Assembly (NCBI RefSeq): GCF_000725625.1
Contig: NZ_JOHS01000024.1
Coordinates: 1 to 64,000 of the forward strand
Reading direction: 5' to 3'
DNA from: Streptomyces sp. NRRL F-6676
Lineage (GTDB): Bacteria > Actinomycetota > Actinomycetes > Streptomycetales > Streptomycetaceae
Length of the DNA: 64,000 nucleotides
Made by a program: the position numbers and the translations under genes
Part shown: positions 51,710 through 60,588 of the stretch, in pieces
Position numbering within the stretch: the first letter of the stretch is position 1
How the letters are laid out: each line of letters begins with the position of its first letter
Notes under the pieces: generated by a model
Database searches by the model: none
Told to the model about the DNA's origin: nothing
What the model saw: the letters and a program-made list of their open reading frames with translations, nothing else

Positions 51710-53191
51710 TCAGAGCTGAGTGGGCTGACGCTGGGTCAGTCCGTACTTGCTCGCGATGGCGTTCCACAGCGCGGCCGCCTTCTTCTTCTGCTCGGTGGCC
51801 GTGCCGCTCGCGGTGTTGCCCGCCACGGTCTGGTTGGTGGTGCGGGCGTGGCCCTTCTTGCACACCTTCTTGCCCTTGGCCTGATCGGCCCAGGCCGCGT
51901 AGTGGTTGTCGGCGGAGGCGGAGGCCCGCCAGGCGGCGGTGAGCGAGGCGGTCAGCGCGGCATGGTCGGGGAGCTTGTCGACGGCGAGCCCGGACAGCTT
52001 CGTCACCAGGCCGTTGCGCTGCTTGGCGGCGGAGCGCAGATCGGTGGCCGACTGGTCGAGGTTCTTGCACGCGCGGACGTTCGCCACCGCGCCGATCACG
52101 CTCTGCCTGCTGTTGCCGCTCTCCGCGAGCAGCTTGTCCAGGGCGTCGGCCTGCGCCTTCGCCGGGTCGGCGGCGGGTGCGGAGGAGTCGGCGGTGGCGG
52201 GGCCGGTCGCCGACACGTTCTTGCTGTCGTCGCCCTTGCTGTCGCCACCTCCGCCGAGCAGCGCGCCGGCGCCGATGCCGAGGACCACGATGCCGACGCC
52301 GATGGCGGCGATCAGCGGCACGCGCGACCCCGAACGGCCGCCGCCGACGCCGCGGTTGCCGCCGCCCTCGTCGCCGCCCCGCCGGGCGCCGGCGCGGCCG
52401 CCGCCCGGGGGCGGTACGGAGACGGCCTCGCCGATCTGCGGCAGCTGCTCGGTGGCGGGGGCCGGGGCGGGGGCGCCCTCGGTACGGAACAGATTGTCGA
52501 ACTCGGCCGGCGGGGCGGGCTGCGCGGGGGCGCCGCCGCCCGGGACCGGCGGGAGGTACTGGGTGGCCTGCGCGTCCGGCCCCGCGGCGGGCGGCATCGG
52601 GCCCGCGCCGCCCGGAACCGGCGGAATGTACTGGGTGGCGCCCTCGTCGGTCACCGGCGGTATGTACTGGGTCGCGCCCTCGTTCATGACGGGGGGTATG
52701 TACTGCGTCGCCCCCTCGTCCGCGGGCGACTGTAGGTACTGCGTCGCTCCCTCGTTCGTGGCGGGCAGCGGAGCGGAGGGGAAGGCTCCGGAACCGGAGG
52801 GGTACGGCTGCGGCTGCGCGCCGGGCGGGGCGGCCGGGGGCAGCGGGGCGGAGTAGCCGCCGGTGGCGGCTGCGTGCCCGGCGTGCGGTGCGACTCCGTG
52901 CCCGGGGTGTGCGCCCCCTGGGGACGCCTGTGCGCTCTCCGGGGGCAGTTGTGCGCCGCCCGGCGCCCCCCACTGGGGGCCGGGGTCCTCGCCCCAGCCC
53001 GGGGCGGGGGGCGGTGCGGGGGCGGCCTGCTGGTCCGGGCCCCAGGGCCCGCCCCAGGACCGGCCGCCCGCCGGGGCGGGCGGCTCGGCCTGGCTGCCCG
53101 GCAGCAGGGGGGCACCGCCGTCGGAGGGCAGCACGATGCCCTCTCGCGCGGGCCGCGCCGAGGGCTCCCCACCCTGTCCACTCTGCGTCAC
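51710..53191 (-). CDS. Pro-rich membrane protein with repeated ATQY motifs
   Basis: A 493-aa protein. The cytoplasmic N-terminal 280 residues are disordered and Pro/Gly/Ala-rich, with five repeats of the EGATQYIPPV type (about residues 150-215). A single transmembrane helix, IAAIGVGIVVLGIGAGALLG, is at about 290-310. The extracellular C-terminal 170 residues contain two cysteines (RACKNLDQ and KVCKKGHA) and are mostly helical. The regular Thr motifs look like Ser/Thr-kinase or FHA targets. GTG start with GGAGGAG. Function unknown. Confidence 0.82.
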   Translation of the reverse strand: MTQSGQGGEPSARPAREGIVLPSDGGAPLLPGSQAEPPAPAGGRSWGGPWGPDQQAAPAPPPAPGWGEDPGPQWGAPGGAQLPPESAQASPGGAHPGHGVAPHAGHAAATGGYSAPLPPAAPPGAQPQPYPSGSGAFPSAPLPATNEGATQYLQSPADEGATQYIPPVMNEGATQYIPPVTDEGATQYIPPVPGGAGPMPPAAGPDAQATQYLPPVPGGGAPAQPAPPAEFDNLFRTEGAPAPAPATEQLPQIGEAVSVPPPGGGRAGARRGGDEGGGNRGVGGGRSGSRVPLIAAIGVGIVVLGIGAGALLGGGGDSKGDDSKNVSATGPATADSSAPAADPAKAQADALDKLLAESGNSRQSVIGAVANVRACKNLDQSATDLRSAAKQRNGLVTKLSGLAVDKLPDHAALTASLTAAWRASASADNHYAAWADQAKGKKVCKKGHARTTNQTVAGNTASGTATEQKKKAAALWNAIASKYGLTQRQPTQL

Positions 53192-53339
53192 CGGGACTCC
53201 TCCGACTGGGCGACCAAGAGAATCAGCGGCTCACGCTACCGGGTCTCTGCGCGGGCATGCCATGCGGAGTGCCTCCGGCGGTCACCCGGGACTCGGGGGA
53301 ACCGTCACGACGGTTCCCCCGAGGGCCGGTTCGGCACGT

Positions 53340-53515
53340 AGTCGGCCGACGGCCGGTGGGGGCCGGTCGCGCAGTTCCCCGCGCCCCTCAAAGGCATCCG
53401 CGGCTCCGCCGCGTGGGCGCGTGCGGCTGCGACGCGCCCTGATCGAGGGGCGAAGCCCCGAGTCTTCAGGGGCGCGGGGAACTGCGCGAGAAGCCCCACC
53501 GGCCGTCAGCCGACA
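53340..53515. repeat. large inverted repeat built from two dispersed-repeat copies
   Basis: Arms at about 53340-53392 and 53464-53515 are near-perfect inverse copies (GCGCAGTTCCCCGCGCCCCT on one side, AGGGGCGCGGGGAACTGCGC on the other, flanked by CCGGTGGGG/CCCCACCGG). The loop contains a GGGGCGAAGCCCC mini-palindrome, and another (CAAGGGG/CCCCTTG) follows at about 53532-53552. The 398-bp gap contains no gene. Confidence 0.8.
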
Positions 53516-53589
53516 ACGAACCCCCGGGGTCCAAGGGGCGGAGCCCCTTGAAGGGATGGGAAGGGTAGGGGCGGCGGGGGCGAGAAACA

Positions 53590-55011
53590 TCACGCCGCCC
53601 GCAACTCCAGCCGCGCCCCGAACTCCCGTACCACCGCCTCCTCCCCGAACGGCTCCAGCCTCTGCTGGAAGTCCTCCAGATACTCCGCCCCCCGATTCGA
53701 CCGCAACCCCCCGAGCAGCTCCACCGCCTTCATCCCGGTGTGCACCGCCTGCTCCACCTCCCGCTTCTGCACCTGCGCCGTCGCCAGCAGCACAAACCCG
53801 ATCGCCCGCCGCCGCACCCGCCCCTCCGGATGCCCCGCGAGCGCCTCCCGCGCACACCGCTCCGCCGCGTCCGCCTGCCCCAGATCGCGATGGCAGTGCG
53901 CCAACTCGTCGGCGAGATACGCCTCGTCGAAGTGCGCGATCCACACGGGATCGTCCCCGGACCCGGCGTCGGCCGGGGAACCGGCACCGGAGGCGCCCCC
54001 CGAACCCCCCGCCGCCTCCATCGCCGCGACCGCCCGCCCCGCAGCGGCCTGCGCCCCCCGCACGTCCCCCATCAGCGCATGCCCCCGCGCCTCCGCCGCA
54101 CAGAACATCGACTGCGCCCGCGCCGGCACCTGCCCCCGCGCCCCCTCCTGCGCCGCCCGCGCCAACTGCGCGATCTCCCGCGGATTGCCGAGCTGCGCCG
54201 CCAGATGGCTCATGGACGCGGCCAGCACATACCCTCCGTACCCCCGGTCCCCCGCCGCCTGCGCGAGCCGCAGCGCCTGGATGTAGTACCGCTGCGCCAG
54301 CCCCGGCTGCCCCGTGTCCACCGCCATGTACCCGGCGAGCTCGGTCAGTCGGGCCACCGCCGCGAACAACTCCCGCCCCACGGACTCCCGGTAGGACCCG
54401 GCGAGCAGCCCGGAGACGACGCTGTTGAGGTAGTGCACGACGACCGGACGCACATGCCCGCTGCCGTAGGTGTGGTCGAGGTCGACCAGCGCCTGCGTCA
54501 TCGCCCGCACCGCCGCGACGTCGGACGCGCCCACCCTCGGCCCGCCCGTCCGCCCCACCTGGGCGTCGGGCGTCGAGATCAGCCAGTCCCGGCTGGGCTC
54601 GACCAGCGCGGAGGCGGCGACGGAGGACCCGGACAGGAAGTCCCGCCGGCCCACGTCACTGCGCCACAGCTCACACACCTGCTCGATGGCGCCGAGCACC
54701 GTCGGCGAGAACTGCAACCCCACACCGGACGCCAGGTTCTTGCCGTTGGCCATGCCGATCTCGTCGATCGTGACCGTACGGCCCAGCTTGCGGCCGAGCG
54801 CCTCGGCGATGATCGCCGGGGCGCGCCCGCGCGGCTGCTGTCCGCGCAGCCAACGGGCCACCGACGTCTTGTCGTAGCGCAGATCGAGCCCGTGCTCCGC
54901 GCCGCACATGTTGACCCGGCGGGCCAGACCGGCGTTGGAGCAGCCCGCTTCCTGGATGAGCGCCTGGAGCCGTTCGTTCGGCTGCCTGGCGACGAGAGGC
55001 CTTGCGGCCAT
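53590..55011 (-). CDS. NsdA-like regulator with HTH and TPR-type repeats
   Basis: A 473-aa cytoplasmic protein. Residues 10-75 form a helix-turn-helix-like N-terminus (NERLQALIQEAGCSNAGLAR, YDKTSVARWLRGQQPRGRAP). The remainder is helical and TPR-like (ALRLAQAAGDRGYGGYVLAA, DELAHCHRDLGQADAAERCA). This build matches the NsdA family, which represses development and antibiotic production in Streptomyces; whether this paralogue does is unknown. The ATG at 55011 has AGGGGG upstream. Confidence 0.85.
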   Translation of the reverse strand: MAARPLVARQPNERLQALIQEAGCSNAGLARRVNMCGAEHGLDLRYDKTSVARWLRGQQPRGRAPAIIAEALGRKLGRTVTIDEIGMANGKNLASGVGLQFSPTVLGAIEQVCELWRSDVGRRDFLSGSSVAASALVEPSRDWLISTPDAQVGRTGGPRVGASDVAAVRAMTQALVDLDHTYGSGHVRPVVVHYLNSVVSGLLAGSYRESVGRELFAAVARLTELAGYMAVDTGQPGLAQRYYIQALRLAQAAGDRGYGGYVLAASMSHLAAQLGNPREIAQLARAAQEGARGQVPARAQSMFCAAEARGHALMGDVRGAQAAAGRAVAAMEAAGGSGGASGAGSPADAGSGDDPVWIAHFDEAYLADELAHCHRDLGQADAAERCAREALAGHPEGRVRRRAIGFVLLATAQVQKREVEQAVHTGMKAVELLGGLRSNRGAEYLEDFQQRLEPFGEEAVVREFGARLELRAA

Positions 55012-55382
55012 GGCGAAACCCCCTGTTTCTGGCGGCTGCGGTGCCTGCCCACGCACCGTTTGACGTGCCTTCGGCGGCCGGCGCCTTCCGTCGGGCACCG
55101 CAAGGATCCGGCCGTGAAGATCAATGCCCCGCCCGCACGCACTGCATGCGCTACATGCCGACAATGCGGGACATGCCAGGCTTGCCGGGTAATGGTGACG
55201 GCCCGGGCCGTCGTCCCTCCCCCACCCGGCCCTTGTCTGCCCTTCCTGGCTACCCGTTCGACGGTGTCCTTCCTCGTACGCGCCCCCGTACGTGCATCCG
55301 TGCGCCCCGCCGCTCGAAGGGGTGCCCCTCCCCCGCGCACGGGTGGGCGTAACCCCCAGTGACGGCGGGAGTTGTGTTCCTC

Positions 55383-56051
55383 GTGGAAGAGACCATCGCG
55401 GGCGCCGAAACCGCCCCCACCCAAGCTGCCCACATCCCCCAGCAGCGCGGCGAATCCCTGCTGGAGACCGCCGTGCGCTATGCCGAGGAGCGCCACTGGG
55501 ACGTCGTCCCGGGCACCTGGCTGCAAGTCGTCGACGGTGTGCAGCGCTGCTCCTGCGCGGACCCCGCGTGTCCGGAGCCGGGCGTGCACCCGGCCCGCGA
55601 GGACTGGACGACGCAGGCCACGGGCAGTGCGACCGTCGCGCGCCGGCTGTGGTCCCGGCAGCCGACGGCCTCGATCCTGCTGCCCACGGGGCGCACGTTC
55701 GACGCGGTCGACGTCCCCGAGACGGCCGGGTTCCTGGCGCTGGCCCGAATGGAGCGGATGCAACTGACGCTCGGCCCGGTCACCTTGGCCCCCGACCGCC
55801 GGATGCGGTTCTTCGTCCTGCCGGGCGGCGCGGCCAAACTCCCCGAGCTGGTGCGGAAGCTGGGCTGGACGCCGGAGTCGCTGGACATGGCCGGGCTGGG
55901 CGAGGGCACGTACGTGGCGGCGCCGCCGTCGCGGTTCGGGGCGCGGGGGGCGGTGCAGTGGGCCTGCCGGCCCACCGCGGTGAATCGGTGGTTGCCGGAC
56001 GTGGAGGAGATGGTCTCCTCCCTCTCCTACGCGTGCGGGAGGGATCGATAG
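55383..56051 (+). CDS. bifunctional DNA primase/polymerase-domain protein
   Basis: A 222-aa protein of the PrimPol (AEP, PF09250) family, recognised by VQRCSCADPACPEPGVHPAREDW, the helix with RRLWSRQPTASILLPTG and the acidic FDAVDVPE. The primase helper domain is absent and the catalytic Asp pattern is spaced DAVDVP rather than DxD, so activity is doubtful. These short genes are chromosomal in streptomycetes. Start at GTG 55383 by homology (VEETIAGAE); GTG 55359 is also open. Divergent from the NsdA-like gene; the 371-bp gap has lower-GC sequence near 55140-55200 but no other gene. Confidence 0.8.
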   Translation: MEETIAGAETAPTQAAHIPQQRGESLLETAVRYAEERHWDVVPGTWLQVVDGVQRCSCADPACPEPGVHPAREDWTTQATGSATVARRLWSRQPTASILLPTGRTFDAVDVPETAGFLALARMERMQLTLGPVTLAPDRRMRFFVLPGGAAKLPELVRKLGWTPESLDMAGLGEGTYVAAPPSRFGARGAVQWACRPTAVNRWLPDVEEMVSSLSYACGRDR

Positions 56052-56130
56052 GGCGGTGTGAGGGAGGCGTGGCGGGGTCGCGTCCGCGGGGTCGGGGTTC
56101 GTTGCCGGGTACGGCGCCGTCGTGGCTTGT

Positions 56131-56187
56131 CGCGCGCACGCGGCGGAGCCGCAGATCGGACACAGTCCCGCGCCCCCGAAGGAAGGG
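56131..56187 (+). repeat. copy of dispersed intergenic repeat
   Basis: GGCGGAGCCGCAGATCGGAC followed by CACAGTCCCGCGCCCCCGAA, closely matching the copy at 82-134, directly upstream of the ABC ATPase promoter. Confidence 0.55.
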
Positions 56188-56197
56188 CGTTGGCCCC

Positions 56198-56203
56198 TAG
56201 GGT
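56198..56203 (+). promoter_or_regulatory. -10 element of ABC ATPase gene
   Basis: TAGGGT followed by GTTGGT and the ATG at 56210; leaderless spacing. Confidence 0.45.
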
Positions 56204-56209
56204 GTTGGT

Positions 56210-57010
56210 ATGGGTGAGGGAGTGGTGGCGAGCGAAAGCGGGCGTCCGGCCGTGCGGGTCCAGGGGCTCTGGAAGCGGTTCGGGGAGCAGATCGCCGTGG
56301 GCGGGGTCGATCTCGTGCTGCCCGCCGGGAAGTTCGTCGGGCTGGTCGGCCCGAACGGGGCCGGGAAGACCACCACCCTGTCCATGGTCACCGGGCTGCT
56401 CCGCCCGGACCGGGGCACCGTCGAGGTCGTCGGGCACGACGTGTGGCGCGACCCGGTGGCCGTCAAGGCCCGGATCGGCGTGCTCCCCGAGGGGCTGCGG
56501 CTGTTCGAGCGGCTGTCGGGGCGCGAACTCCTCTCCTACACCGGGCGGTTGCGCGGGCTGCCCGGTGCCGAGGTCGACAAGCGGGCGACCCAGCTGCTCG
56601 ACGTCCTCGACCTCGCGGGCGCCCAGCACAAGCTCGTCGTCGACTACTCGACCGGCATGCGCAAGAAGATCGGCCTCGCCGCCGCCCTCCTCCACAACCC
56701 CGAAGTCCTCTTCCTCGACGAGCCGTTCGAGGGCGTCGACCCGGTCTCCGCGCAGACCATCCGCGGTGTCCTGGAGCGGTACACCGGCTCCGGCGCCACG
56801 GTCGTCTTCTCCTCCCACGTCATGGAGCTCGTCGAGTCCCTGTGCGACTGGGTGGCGGTGATGGCGGCGGGCCGGATCCGCGCGGACGGGCCGCTCGCCG
56901 AGGTGCGCGGCGGGGCGTCCTCGTTGCAGGAGGCGTTCCTCGAACTCGTCGGGGCCGGCGGCCGGTCCGCCGGTACCGACCTGGACTGGCTCGGCGGCGG
57001 CACCCGATGA
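56210..57010 (+). CDS. ABC transporter ATP-binding protein
   Basis: A 266-aa ABC-2-type ATPase: Walker A GPNGAGKTT near residue 48, signature YSTGMRKKIGLAA near 145, Walker B VLFLDEP near 165 with following catalytic Glu/Asp, and switch His in FSSHVMELVES. It energises the permease encoded next, with which it overlaps by four bases (ATGA). The signature YSTGM replaces LSGGQ, as in several Streptomyces exporters. The start appears leaderless. Confidence 0.93.
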   Translation: MGEGVVASESGRPAVRVQGLWKRFGEQIAVGGVDLVLPAGKFVGLVGPNGAGKTTTLSMVTGLLRPDRGTVEVVGHDVWRDPVAVKARIGVLPEGLRLFERLSGRELLSYTGRLRGLPGAEVDKRATQLLDVLDLAGAQHKLVVDYSTGMRKKIGLAAALLHNPEVLFLDEPFEGVDPVSAQTIRGVLERYTGSGATVVFSSHVMELVESLCDWVAVMAAGRIRADGPLAEVRGGASSLQEAFLELVGAGGRSAGTDLDWLGGGTR

Positions 57011-58644
57011 CCGCCGCCACGGAAACCGCCGCCCCCGCCGGCCCGGGCACGGTGGCGCTCACCCCCGTCGTCGTACGGCTGAAGCTGTCCCTGCTGCGCA
57101 ACGGGCTGCGGCAGTCCGGCGGACGCCGGGCCGTGTACGTCACCTCGCTCGTCCTCGTCCTGCTGTTCGCCCTGCTCCAGCTGGCCGGGCTGATCGCGCT
57201 GCGCGGCAACGCGCACGCGGACTCCGTCACCGTCCTGCTGCTCGCGGTGCTCGGGCTGGGGTGGGCGGTGATGCCGCTGTTCTTCCCCGGCGGCGACGAG
57301 ACCCTCGACCCGACCCGTCTGGTGATGCTGCCGCTGCGGCCCCGGCCGCTGGTCCGGGCGCTGCTGGCGGGCTCCCTGATCGGCATCGGCCCGCTGTTCA
57401 CGCTGTGCCTGCTGGCCGGCTCGGTGGTCTCCGTGGCGCACGGGGCGGCGGCGTACGCCGTCGGTGTCGTCGCGGTCGTACTGGGGCTGCTGGTGTGCGT
57501 GGCCCTGGCGCGCGCGGTGGCCGCCGCGAACATCCGGCTGCTGACCAGCCGCAGGGGCCGCGACCTCGCGGTGCTCAGCGGGCTGGTGATCGCGGTGGGC
57601 GCGCAGTTCGTCAACTTCGGGGCGCAGCGGCTCGGCTCGGCGGGCGGCCTGGAGCCGCTGGACCCGGTGGCCGCCGTACTGCGCTGGGTGCCGCCCGCCG
57701 CCGCGGTCGGCGCGGTGGACTCGGTGAGCGACGGGTCGTACGGCGTCGCGGCGGTGCAGCTGCTGCTGTCGGCGGCCGCGCTCGCCGGGCTGCTGGCGCT
57801 GTGGACGCGGACGCTGACCCGGCTGATGACGGCCCCCGACGCCTCCACGCTGAACGCCGCCGAGCCGGCCGCCCGCGAGAAGGCCGGGCGCGCGGGGGGC
57901 CTGGCCCGGCTGCTGCCCGCCGGGCGCACCGGCCCGGTCGTGGAGCGCGGCCTGCGCTATGTGTGGCGCGACCCGAAGACCAAGTCGGCCTGGGCGACGT
58001 CGCTGGCCATCGGCCTGATCGTGCCCGTCTTCAACGCGCTCCAGGGCACCGGCTCGGTCTACTTCGCGTGCTTCGCCTCCGGGATGCTCGGCATCCAGAT
58101 GTACAACCAGTTCGGGCAGGACACCTCCGCGTTCTGGACGGTGGCCATGACGATCTCCTCCCCCCGGGACGCCCTCGCCGAACTGCGCGGCAGGGCGCTG
58201 GCGCTACTGCTGATCACCCTGCCGTACACCGCTCTGGTCACCGTCCTGACCACGGCGATGCTCGGTGCCTGGGCGAAGCTGCCGGAGGTGCTGGGGCTGT
58301 CGTTCGCGCTGCTCGGGGCGATGCTGGCGACGGGGGCGTGGACGTCGGCGCGGTTCCCGTACTCGATCCCGCAGGAGGGCTACAAGAATGTGGTCCCCGC
58401 GCAGGTGGGCGTCGCCTGGCTCTCGGTCTTCGGCGGCATGATCGCCGCGGCACTGCTGTCCGCACCGGTCATCGCGGCCACGATCTGGCTCAACGTGAGC
58501 GCCGGCGGCGACGACTGGGCCTGGCTCCTCCTCCCCGGCGGCGCGGCGTACGGCACGGCTCTCACGGTCGCGGGCCTGCGCCTGGCGGCGCCCCGCACGG
58601 CGGCCCGCCTCCCGGAGATCCTGACGGCGGTGAGCAAGGGATGA
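57007..58644 (+). CDS. ABC transporter permease
   Basis: A 545-aa membrane protein with about twelve helices in two halves, the first after residue 40 (YVTSLVLVLLFALLQLAGLI) and the second after 330. A central hydrophilic loop (about 270-320) carries AAREKAGRAGG. It forms the membrane half of an ABC-2-like exporter or membrane-management system with the preceding ATPase. The substrate is unknown; no peptide or antibiotic genes lie nearby. Confidence 0.9.
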   Translation: MTAATETAAPAGPGTVALTPVVVRLKLSLLRNGLRQSGGRRAVYVTSLVLVLLFALLQLAGLIALRGNAHADSVTVLLLAVLGLGWAVMPLFFPGGDETLDPTRLVMLPLRPRPLVRALLAGSLIGIGPLFTLCLLAGSVVSVAHGAAAYAVGVVAVVLGLLVCVALARAVAAANIRLLTSRRGRDLAVLSGLVIAVGAQFVNFGAQRLGSAGGLEPLDPVAAVLRWVPPAAAVGAVDSVSDGSYGVAAVQLLLSAAALAGLLALWTRTLTRLMTAPDASTLNAAEPAAREKAGRAGGLARLLPAGRTGPVVERGLRYVWRDPKTKSAWATSLAIGLIVPVFNALQGTGSVYFACFASGMLGIQMYNQFGQDTSAFWTVAMTISSPRDALAELRGRALALLLITLPYTALVTVLTTAMLGAWAKLPEVLGLSFALLGAMLATGAWTSARFPYSIPQEGYKNVVPAQVGVAWLSVFGGMIAAALLSAPVIAATIWLNVSAGGDDWAWLLLPGGAAYGTALTVAGLRLAAPRTAARLPEILTAVSKG

Positions 58645-58844
58645 CGGCCGGCACCCCGCCCCCGCCCCCCTGTGCGCCGAGGGCGCACACCGGTGGCACG
58701 GCCGCCCCCCATGAGACCCCTCGTGCAACGATTGCCTCCCACATTGCGGGAACCCGCTGTGTGCTGAGTCACGTTCACGTTGAATGATTGCGAGCAACGA
58801 ACCAACGCGACCGCGGACGCGGAAGCGGCCGGCAGGGGGTCCAG

Positions 58845-60308
58845 GTGAGTGCTTCCCGGCGTAGTGGGACCACCGACGAGCTGGGGCCGGACGAGCCCGA
58901 GCCCACCGGCCCTGGCGGCGGCCCCCGCCCTCCCGATCACGGCGAGTCCGACCCCGGACCCGAACCCTCGGGCCCGGACGGCTCCGACCTGCTCGCCGCC
59001 CTCCTGGACGGCATGGACGCCGCGCTGTGCGCGTTCGACGCGGACGGCGTCGTCACCCACTGGAACCGCGAGGCCGAACGCATCCTCGGCTGGACGGCGG
59101 CCGAGGCCGTCGGCCGGCAGGGCTTCGCCGGCTGGGCGGTGCGCAGCGCGGACGCCGAGGAGGTCGAACGGCGGCTGATGGCCGCGATGCGGGCGCCAGG
59201 ACGCCAGGTGCACGAGTTCGCGCTGGTCACCAAGGACGGCGGCCGCGTCCTGGTCCGTACGCAGTCCGCCGCCGTGCGTGGCCCGGACGGCACGCCCGCC
59301 GGGGTGTACTGCGCGTTCAGCGAGGTGCACACGCAGATCGACCTGGAGCGGTCGATCGCGCTGAGCGAGGCGCTGCTGGAGGAGGCCGGCTGGGGCGTGG
59401 TCCTCGTCGACGCCGATCTGCGGCCCGCCGTCGTCAACGCGCACGCCGCCCGGCTGCTGGGCGTCGGCCGCACAGCGGTGCTGGGCCGGCCGCTGGGCGA
59501 GCTGCTCGCGCAGGGCGTGGAGGAGCTGGAGAGCGCGCTGGCGCATGTGCTGAGCGAGGGCGCGCCGCCCGCGCCGGCCGAGATGTGGGTGAGCGTACGG
59601 ACGCCGGAGGGCGAGCAGCGGCGCTGCTGGCGAAACGGTTTCCTCCGGCTGGCCTCGCCGCTCGCGGAGGAGCCGGTGCCGCTGGGGGTGGGCTGGCTGT
59701 TCCAGGACGTCACCGAGGCGCGGCGGCGCGAGCAGGAGGCGTCGCAGACCCGGTTCCGGGCCAACCAGTCGCACCGGGCGGCCCGGACGGCGGCGGAGTG
59801 CGAGGACCCGTGGGAGGCGGCCACGGTCCACCTCGACTTCGCGCTCGCCGGCTTCGCCGACCACGCGCTGATCGACCGCGTCGCGGGCGCCCCGGCCGTC
59901 GACGACCCCGAGGTGCCCGTACGGCTGGTCCGCGCCGCGTCGACCCCGTCGGGGACGCCGGGACCGGGCGTCCTCGCGGGCGCGTCCGGGCTGCCGGTGC
60001 ACTACGGGGAGACGCACCCGGCGGTGCAGTGCGCGGAGCGGGCGGGCTCGGTCCGCGCGAGCGCCGGCCGGGCCGACGCGGAACGGGCCCGCGCGTGGGC
60101 CCGCTCCCGGCAGTGGCCGGAGGACACGGTGCACGCTCTGTGCGCGGTACTGCGCAGCCGGGGGCGCACGCTCGGCGTGGTGACGTTCCTGCGCGCCGCC
60201 GCCCGCGCCCCCTTCGAGCGCCCCGACGCCCTCTACGCGGAGGACGTGGCGTCCCGCATCGCCCTCTGCCTGGACCTGGCGACGACGGACCCGCCAAAGC
60301 CGGACTGA
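58845..60308 (+). CDS. tandem PAS-domain protein with GAF-like C-terminus
   Basis: A 487-aa cytoplasmic protein. A disordered Pro/Gly/Asp head (1-45), PAS 1 (about 50-165; DAALCAFDADGVVTHWNREA, LGWTAAEAVGRQGF) with a PAC segment, PAS 2 (about 180-300; EAGWGVVLVDADLRPAVVNA) and a divergent GAF-like domain (about 315-480). No kinase, phosphatase or DNA-binding output is present, so it is either a pure sensor working with a partner or the sensory half of a split SpoIIE-type phosphatase. GTG start after AGGGGG. Its stop codon lies within a duplicated segment. Confidence 0.85.
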   Translation: MSASRRSGTTDELGPDEPEPTGPGGGPRPPDHGESDPGPEPSGPDGSDLLAALLDGMDAALCAFDADGVVTHWNREAERILGWTAAEAVGRQGFAGWAVRSADAEEVERRLMAAMRAPGRQVHEFALVTKDGGRVLVRTQSAAVRGPDGTPAGVYCAFSEVHTQIDLERSIALSEALLEEAGWGVVLVDADLRPAVVNAHAARLLGVGRTAVLGRPLGELLAQGVEELESALAHVLSEGAPPAPAEMWVSVRTPEGEQRRCWRNGFLRLASPLAEEPVPLGVGWLFQDVTEARRREQEASQTRFRANQSHRAARTAAECEDPWEAATVHLDFALAGFADHALIDRVAGAPAVDDPEVPVRLVRAASTPSGTPGPGVLAGASGLPVHYGETHPAVQCAERAGSVRASAGRADAERARAWARSRQWPEDTVHALCAVLRSRGRTLGVVTFLRAAARAPFERPDALYAEDVASRIALCLDLATTDPPKPD

Positions 60309-60588
60309 GGCCGAAAGCCGGGCCACCCGCCCGAAAGCCGGCCCGCCCGCCCGAACCCGACCGGCAGACCGAACCCAGCCGGCGGGCCAGGCCCGAGCGC
60401 CGGGCAGGACCCGGCCGGCAGCCCTACCGCGTCACCGCCCCGCCAAAGCCGGACTGAGTCGAAAGCCGGGCCACCCACCCGAAGACCGGCCCGCCCGCCC
60501 GAACCCGACCGGCAGGCCGAACCCGGCCGGCAGGCCGAGCCCGAGCGCCGGGCAGGACCCGGTCGGCAGCCCTACCGCGTCCCCGCCC
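60291..60588. repeat. 149-bp tandem duplication spanning two convergent gene ends
   Basis: Copy 1 (60291-60439) begins in the last codons of the PAS gene (CCGCCAAAGCCGGACTGA). Copy 2 (60440-60588) repeats it and ends across the citrate synthase stop. The sequence CAGCCCTACCGCGTC, which contains the citrate synthase stop, also appears in copy 1. The copies differ at scattered positions. Inside each are shorter CCGGCAGRCCGAACC repeats. Confidence 0.85.
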
